Shown here piece by piece: positions 53,167 through 57,660 of a DNA stretch of 57,660 bases. The notes beneath the pieces were generated by a model, which saw only the letters and a program-made list of their open reading frames with translations, did not search any database and was not told the origin of the DNA. The translations under genes were made by a program, and so were the position numbers. Source of the DNA: Mycobacterium sp. (GTDB lineage: Bacteria; Actinomycetota; Actinomycetes; Mycobacteriales; Mycobacteriaceae); the NCBI GenBank assembly GCA_020438905.1, contig JAGQTQ010000021.1, positions 7,080-64,739 of the forward strand. The letters are read 5' to 3'. Position 1 is the first letter of the stretch. Every line of letters begins with the position of its first letter.

Positions 53167-53997
53167 CTACCGGCGCTCCGGGCCCAACAGCCGCTTGACC
53201 ACCGACCGGTGCGGGTCGTTGTCCCGTTCGGCGAGCAGGAATTCCATCCCCTGCTCGACGGCCTGTTTGACCTGCTCGCGTACCGCGCGCACAACCGCGT
53301 CGTCATCCTGCCGTCCCTGCACCGCCTCGGTGGGGATCGGTTCGCCGAACCAGTAGTACTGCCGTTCCGGTCGCGGGAAGGGGGTCAGCCCGATCCCGCG
53401 GGTTATCGGCATGGCGTCCTTGCTGCCCAGCACCTTCTCGGCGAACAGCCGGACGGGGGCCAGCAACGGGCTGTCCCCGTCCAGGACGATGTCGACGGCC
53501 TCCTCGGCACCCACCGCGGCGAACGGCACGATCGGGTATCCGTGCTCGACGGCCAGCCGGGCGAAACCCATCCGTTCCTTCCAGATGAGTTGGTATTTCT
53601 CGCCTTTGCGTTTGGCCACCTCCCGGCCACCGCCGGGGTAGACCAGGATGACCTCGTCGCGGCGCATCAACTCCGAGGTGAGCGCTCGGGTTCCCTCCAC
53701 GACGCCGCAGGCGGTGAGAACGTCGCGCCACACCGGAATCTTGAAATGGGCGTGGTCCCCCAGGGAGCGAACGGCGATGCCCTGCTCGAACAGTTCGGCA
53801 CACATCAGCGGCGAGTCCAGCATGCCCATCACGGTGTGGTTGCCGACCAGCAGCGCGCGGCGGCGCGGCACGTTGTCGATGCCGTAGACCTTGGGGTTGA
53901 TCACCTTGCGAATCGGTTCGATCAGCCGCAGTGCCCGCCCGATCTCCTCCTGCGAGGGCGGTTCGGGCACCGGCGAGTTGGTTTTGGTTTCGGCCAC
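53167..53997 (-). CDS. lysophospholipid / 1-acylglycerol-3-phosphate acyltransferase family protein
   Basis: A 276-residue acyltransferase starting at GTG 53997. The catalytic His lies in LLVGNHTVMGMLDSPL, with six residues between His and Asp; plant DGAT/phytyl-ester-synthase-like members show the same spacing, whereas classical PlsC has H-x4-D. VYPGGGREVAKRKG is the corresponding glycerophosphate or acyl-binding motif, again of the P-G-G-x-R-E type seen in that subgroup. It probably esterifies a lipid alcohol with acyl-CoA at the membrane. No strong transmembrane segment. It precedes jetABCD in the same direction. Confidence 0.85.
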   Translation of the reverse strand: MAETKTNSPVPEPPSQEEIGRALRLIEPIRKVINPKVYGIDNVPRRRALLVGNHTVMGMLDSPLMCAELFEQGIAVRSLGDHAHFKIPVWRDVLTACGVVEGTRALTSELMRRDEVILVYPGGGREVAKRKGEKYQLIWKERMGFARLAVEHGYPIVPFAAVGAEEAVDIVLDGDSPLLAPVRLFAEKVLGSKDAMPITRGIGLTPFPRPERQYYWFGEPIPTEAVQGRQDDDAVVRAVREQVKQAVEQGMEFLLAERDNDPHRSVVKRLLGPERR

Positions 53998-54090
53998 GCG
54001 ACCAGTATGGGTCCGGTCCGGCCGGCGGCGTCGAGGCCGATTCCGGCATGTCGGTGCCGCGCCGACCGGACCCTTGGGCATGCTGACGGG

Positions 54091-54864
54091 ATGACTCTTC
54101 CCTGGCGCGGTTCGGCGAATCCCCCTCTCGACGTCGATCACCTGCCGCTTTTCCGCGGGCTGCGGCCGCTCAAGAGGTGGCGCTATCTGGGCGTGTACGG
54201 ACCGGATGTCCAAATGTGCGTGGGTGTCGCTCGGATCGGCCCCGCCTATCAGGCGTTCTGGGCCGTCCACAACCGCAGGACCGACGGGTTCCGGGACCGG
54301 GCCGCGCTGTGGCCGATCGTCCACTTCGACGAAGCCTCGGCCCGATTCGACAGTGTCGATGTCTATTACGAGCGGGCCGGCGATCCGGTCGAGGTGGTCT
54401 CCCTGCACGGGAAGTACCCGATCTGGACCCGGAAGACCCCCGTACGCGTCACCGGCACCATCGACGGTGTCGCCGTCGAATCCCCCGGGCTGCTCGATGA
54501 ATCCGCCGGGCATCACGCACGGGTGACCAAATGGTCATGGAGCGCCGGCTGCGGCACTGCCGACACCGGCGCGGCCATCACCTGGAACATCACTGACGGG
54601 GTCCACGACTCCCCGACCAATTCCGAACGGACCCTCTGGGTGGACGGCGTCCCCCGCGAAGTCGGTCCGGTCGAGTTCGCCGCGGACCTGTCCCGCGTCG
54701 GCTCGCTGGAGTTCCACGCCGAGCGGGAACGCGCCCGCCACGACCGGATGATCCTCATCGACAGCAACTACCGCCAACCGTTCGGCACCTTCACCGGCTC
54801 GATCGACGGCGTCACGCTGCGCGACGGCTACGGGGTGATGGAACGCCACGACGTCCGGTGGTGA
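54091..54864 (+). CDS. DUF2804-like protein
   Basis: A 257-residue protein starting at ATG 54091. Beta-rich: RWRYLGVYGPDVQMCVGVAR, AYQAFWAVHNRRTDGF, then WSWSAGCGTADTGAAITWN and RHDRMILIDSNYRQPFGTF, a pattern I associate with DUF2804-type (lipocalin or hydroxysteroid-carrier-like) proteins. The function is unknown. No signal peptide. The last 53 bases overlap the end of the opposite-strand gene at 54812-55273. It is divergent from the acyltransferase with about 93 bp between. Confidence 0.65.
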   Translation: MTLPWRGSANPPLDVDHLPLFRGLRPLKRWRYLGVYGPDVQMCVGVARIGPAYQAFWAVHNRRTDGFRDRAALWPIVHFDEASARFDSVDVYYERAGDPVEVVSLHGKYPIWTRKTPVRVTGTIDGVAVESPGLLDESAGHHARVTKWSWSAGCGTADTGAAITWNITDGVHDSPTNSERTLWVDGVPREVGPVEFAADLSRVGSLEFHAERERARHDRMILIDSNYRQPFGTFTGSIDGVTLRDGYGVMERHDVRW

Positions 54865-55273
54865 TGGCCGTGCGATAGCGACGGCGGCCAGTCCAGCCGG
54901 CATGGTTTTTGCCCAGCTTCGAGCGACAACGCCCAGGGGACGGGCGGTAGCCCCTTGCCGGGGCGGGTCCGAGTCGAACAAGTGCAGCCCCGACCGCGAC
55001 CGCGCGGACAACGACGCCGCCGGCCGCGGCTCCGGCATTGGCCCGCAGCGACCCGAACACCGCTTGGAGGACCGACGTCGCCACGACCCGGGGTCCCCGC
55101 CGCCGTGCCGCCAGGGCCGTTCCCGCCGCGAGTCCGCACGCGACACCCACCAGGAAGGGAACGCGGCCCCGGGACGCCTTGCCTCGCACCGACGCCCAGA
55201 ACCCGCCCGCCGCCGACGCCCCGGCGACCACCAACAGCACTGCAAGCGCCAACGTCGCTTCCAACCAGCCCAT
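54812..55273 (-). CDS. small membrane protein, unknown, with an aberrant C-terminus
   Basis: A 153-residue frame with a strong ribosome site (GGAGG six bases before ATG 55273). The first 90 residues look genuine: MGWLEATLALAVLLVVAGAS as a membrane anchor, VPFLVGVACGLAAGTALA as a second helix, and TSVLQAVFGSLRANAG. After about residue 100 the translation is Arg/Pro/Gly-rich, reads through the left arm of the dispersed palindrome (54906-54929) and continues antisense to the end of the DUF2804-like gene. I infer that the original stop was lost or shifted when the repeat region was rearranged. Confidence 0.6.
   Translation of the reverse strand: MGWLEATLALAVLLVVAGASAAGGFWASVRGKASRGRVPFLVGVACGLAAGTALAARRRGPRVVATSVLQAVFGSLRANAGAAAGGVVVRAVAVGAALVRLGPAPARGYRPSPGRCRSKLGKNHAGWTGRRRYRTAITTGRRGVPSPRSRRAA
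54906..54929. repeat. single left arm of the dispersed palindrome
   Basis: Five T followed by GCCCAGCTTCGAGCGACAA. It matches the left arm of the copies at 18561, 23555 and 39473, but no right arm follows; the sequence turns into GCCCAGGGGACGGGC, which folds only weakly. A truncated copy, again between convergent genes. Confidence 0.55.
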
Positions 55274-55627
55274 GCCACACCTCCGGGCCGTCATCCGCCT
55301 CGACCGCTCCGGCGATCCCAACACCGCCCCGACAGGTCCGGGAAGACCCTCCTGGTGTTCGTGACCAAAGCGACCGCTGGGCGTTAGCCCACCGCGACCG
55401 GCCCGGAAAAGGGGCGCTCGCTGAAGGGTCCCCCCAACCGATGGATGTCCGTGCGATGCGGCCGCCCTGACCGGTGCCCAGACGTGGCATCTGGTGGCCG
55501 ACGCCGTGAACTCGACATCGCTTTGGCCAGGAACCGAACGGCTGGAAGCCGCGGCAGCAGCGGCCGGGGCCGGCAGATCATCAAAAGGCCGCGCCCGGCG
55601 GGGTTCCGCCGTGGTCCACTGCTGCTG
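55274..55627. other. divergent intergenic region, nothing identified
   Basis: 354 bases between the small membrane protein and the Pro-rich exported protein. Near 55485-55600 a plus-strand frame reads like a protein end (LVADAVNSTSLWPGTERLEA), possibly a relic, but no start or family is recognisable. It must contain both promoters. Confidence 0.35.
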
Positions 55628-56071
55628 GTGAGAGTCCTCCTGCCGGTGCACCGCCTGCTGCTGGCCGCGACGCTGGGAATATCGGCGCTGGGAATATCGC
55701 TGCTGGGCACTTTGGGCACCGCCGCTCCGAGCCATGCCGACCCGTCGCCCGATCCGACGCCCCCCACCCAGACCGAGGCCCCGCCGCCGCTGCCGCAATG
55801 GCCGCCCTGCGGACTGGGCGGTGCCTGTTCGCCGCGGTGCTACCCGCCGTGGCTGCCACCGCCCGCGCCGGGCGAAGAGCCGCCGACCTTCCCCGAACCG
55901 TGGCCGCCGTTCGGTCTCGGCGGCACCCGGTTTGCACCCTGCCCGGCACCGGACCCGCTGCCCCCGGGACCGCCCTATCCCCCGCCCCCACCGGCTCCGC
56001 AACCTTGGCCGCCGTGCGGCGTCGGCGGGCAATGTTGGCCGGGCGGGCAGCTGCCCCCGGGGTGGTACTGA
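55628..56071 (+). CDS. exported Pro/Cys/Trp-rich small protein
   Basis: A 147-residue protein, start GTG 55628 or GTG 55646. Signal peptide LLLAATLGISALGISLLGTL ends near APSHA. The mature chain is over one-third Pro and contains three related units: QWPPCGLGGACSPRC, EPWPPFGLGGTRFAPC and QPWPPCGVGGQCWPGG, pattern W-P-P-(C/F)-G-(L/V)-G-G. Paired Cys suggests oxidised loops on a stiff Pro rod in the cell wall or outside. Next to it lies a second small Pro-rich exported protein, 35 bases downstream. Confidence 0.65.
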   Translation: MRVLLPVHRLLLAATLGISALGISLLGTLGTAAPSHADPSPDPTPPTQTEAPPPLPQWPPCGLGGACSPRCYPPWLPPPAPGEEPPTFPEPWPPFGLGGTRFAPCPAPDPLPPGPPYPPPPPAPQPWPPCGVGGQCWPGGQLPPGWY

Positions 56072-56106
56072 CGAACGGCCCTCCCGTCTGCGTGGGAGCA
56101 TGAACC

Positions 56107-56457
56107 ATGGTCACGATCAGAAGTGTTGCCGGCATCGCGGTCGTTCTAGCACTGGCCACTGCTCCGATCGCAGGGGCCGATCCCGAACCCGGTATGCCCA
56201 CCGGTCCGGAGGATCCGCGCTGCGCGACGATGCCCGAGGCCATCCAGTGCCAGGGAAGCCCGTACACGCCGCCGACGGGTCCTGCCCTACCGCCGGTTCC
56301 GACCGGCCCACTGGACCCGCAGTGCATGCAGATGCCGGCCAGTGCCGCGTGCGTCGGCAGCCCCTTCCTCCCCCAGCCGGCGCCTCCACCGCCACCTCCG
56401 GCACCGATGGCGCCCCCGATGAGCGGCGGGATGCCCGGCATGCCCGGCCATATCTAG
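56107..56457 (+). CDS. exported Pro/Met-rich small protein
   Basis: A 116-residue protein beginning MVTIRSVAGIAVVLALATAP, a signal peptide cut near AGA. The mature part has two copies of a Cys-containing unit, DPRCATMPEAIQCQGSPY and DPQCMQMPASAACVGSPF (D-P-x-C-x-x-M-P-x4-C-x-G-S-P), joined by a Pro-rich spacer, and ends in a Pro/Gly/Met tail. Each unit probably forms one disulfide. It is likely co-transcribed with the preceding gene. No known function. Confidence 0.7.
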   Translation: MVTIRSVAGIAVVLALATAPIAGADPEPGMPTGPEDPRCATMPEAIQCQGSPYTPPTGPALPPVPTGPLDPQCMQMPASAACVGSPFLPQPAPPPPPPAPMAPPMSGGMPGMPGHI

Positions 56458-56510
56458 GCGCCTGGGGAGCACGGAACCCCGGCCTCCGCACGGTAGGCGA
56501 GACTAATGAC

Positions 56511-57660
56511 GTGGTTGACGCATTGATCGAGGAATTCACCGACTGGCTCGAGGGCCGGGGCGCGCCGGACCCGGTCACCTTGGCCGGCCATGCCGCGATG
56601 TTTCTGGACTGGCGCGAGTCGGCTCCGCTGACGAACCTCAATGACGATGACCTGCGCGAGTTCCTACTCGGCTGGTGTCCGCGCAAGTTGAGCATCCCCG
56701 CCGAGGAATCGCAGGAGGTCTGCGAGGCCATGGCGGAGTTCGTCTTCTTCCTAGGCAGCACCGGGCGTATGAAGGGCGGCCCCGAACGGGCCCGGAACCT
56801 GGCGCGCACGGCGATCGGACTGATCGATCCGATGACGATTCGGATGGCCGACCCGGCCAACTTCGGCATGGCCAAGTCACTGTTCGCCGGAATCTCCGGC
56901 CTGGAAGAGATGAGCCAGGAGGAGCTGACGGCCGCGCTCCAGCAGCGCATGGACGAGCACAATGCCCTGCCGCTGGATCAGCGTCGGGCCGCCACCGACC
57001 AGTTCTTCGAGCCGCCGATGATCGAGACCATCGAACTGCCCTTCCTCTACGTTCCGCCCCCGCCGGCCGACGTGGAAGCCGCCGCCGACCGCGCGGTGCT
57101 GCCGGCGAAGGTGCAGGCGTTGCGCGACTATCTCGGCGAGACCGGCAAGGTGTTGACCGCGACCGGCAACCTCAAGCTGGCCGACGGGCGGGCTCTGGTC
57201 GAACTGCTCGACACCGGCGACGAGATCGACGAGAAGATCGGCGAAAAGACGTTCAGAACCCAGTCGACGGCGGAGTTGCGCCAACTTGCCTACCTGGTCG
57301 AAATCGCCCTGGAATCGGGGGCGGTGCGCCGCGTCAACAAACGCCTGGTGCCGGTCAAGCGCTGGGCGAAGAAGTCCGCTGTCCAGCAGGCCACCGAGTT
57401 GTTCCAGACGGTCGTCGAACTCGGTGTGCTCTCGGAGATGGGCGCCGGGATGAGTTTCTACGACGATCTGCACAACTTGCTCGACGAAGGGGTGGTGCAC
57501 TGGCTGGCCGCACTGCTCGCACCGGAGGCTCGGGTGGACTTCGACGATATCGTCGACCTCAACCGCAGCGTGGTCGAGTACCAGTTCAGCGCCGCCGCTG
57601 TCGAGTACTACCTGTCCGGTGACTCACCGGCCCGCGACGTCGGGCGGACCATGGAAATCC
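56511..57660 (+). CDS. uncharacterised protein, 3' end outside the window
   Basis: Starts at GTG 56511 (MVDALIEEFTDWLEGRG) and remains open to the last base, giving at least 383 residues. The sequence is mostly helical and acidic: DDDLREFLLGWCPRKLSI, SQEVCEAMAEFVFFLGST, RMKGGPERARNLARTAIGL, and later SVVEYQFSAAAVEYYL. No motif, signal peptide or transmembrane helix that I recognise. Similar hypothetical proteins occur in mycobacteria, but I cannot assign a family. Confidence 0.65.
   Translation, partial: MVDALIEEFTDWLEGRGAPDPVTLAGHAAMFLDWRESAPLTNLNDDDLREFLLGWCPRKLSIPAEESQEVCEAMAEFVFFLGSTGRMKGGPERARNLARTAIGLIDPMTIRMADPANFGMAKSLFAGISGLEEMSQEELTAALQQRMDEHNALPLDQRRAATDQFFEPPMIETIELPFLYVPPPPADVEAAADRAVLPAKVQALRDYLGETGKVLTATGNLKLADGRALVELLDTGDEIDEKIGEKTFRTQSTAELRQLAYLVEIALESGAVRRVNKRLVPVKRWAKKSAVQQATELFQTVVELGVLSEMGAGMSFYDDLHNLLDEGVVHWLAALLAPEARVDFDDIVDLNRSVVEYQFSAAAVEYYLSGDSPARDVGRTMEI

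Overview
The window is about 57.7 kb of high-GC actinobacterial DNA, almost certainly from a rapidly growing mycobacterium (Mycolicibacterium type). The evidence is the run of mycobacterial-style exported proteins (a signal peptide carrying the YIGRVGALAVA-type motif followed by a Ser/Gly/Asp/Ala-rich linker), deazaflavin (F420) nitroreductase-family proteins, a DUF4189 protein, VapBC modules, many GTG starts, and a JetABCD (Wadjet) operon of the kind called EptABCD in M. smegmatis. No tRNA, rRNA, CRISPR array or insertion sequence was seen.

Layout. 1-3.2 kb: the 5' part of an amidohydrolase, a shikimate-dehydrogenase-like gene with an altered substrate pocket, and a ClC channel/antiporter. 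3.3-7.1 kb: a CocE/NonD hydrolase scrap, a STAS-like protein, a PhyH-type dioxygenase and a PTS-type dihydroxyacetone kinase operon (dhaKLM). 7.3-9.8 kb: a CoA-disulfide reductase-rhodanese-TusA-DsrE fusion gene split by one missing base. 9.8-18.5 kb: a lipoprotein lipase, a PAS-PAS-SpoIIE phosphatase and a four-gene oligopeptide ABC importer. 18.8-31 kb: mostly metabolic genes (SMP-30, M20 hydrolase, acyl-CoA dehydrogenase, linalool-dehydratase-domain protein, SDR), a large zinc-ribbon membrane protein, and a nitroreductase relic. 31.2-39.4 kb: a cell-surface region centred on two very large divergently transcribed exported proteins, one built of helical repeats and one carrying pentapeptide repeats plus a mannose-lectin domain.

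40.6-43.1 kb is a decaying ADP-ribose/NAD-type region: a truncated NrtR-like regulator, a fragment of a second protein, and an ADP-ribosylglycohydrolase-phosphatase fusion whose metal and Cys motifs are gone. 43.4-53.1 kb is defence-like: two VapBC-type toxin-antitoxin pairs, an XPF/ERCC4 nuclease with an Lsr2-like tail, and JetABCD, in which the SMC subunit jetC carries an in-frame amber codon. 53-57.7 kb holds an acyltransferase, a DUF2804-like gene, small exported Pro-rich proteins and an unrecognised gene that runs off the end.

A palindrome (GCCCACCTT-GTAGCGACA arm, 11-12 nt loop, flanked by T and A runs) recurs in convergent intergenic gaps at 23.6 and 39.5 kb, and in decayed form at 18.6 and 54.9 kb. 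It looks like a dispersed bidirectional terminator. Several genes are visibly broken (three fragmentary relics, one frameshift, one nonsense codon, one probable pseudoenzyme). The two single-base lesions could be sequencing errors; the truncated and deleted relics could not.
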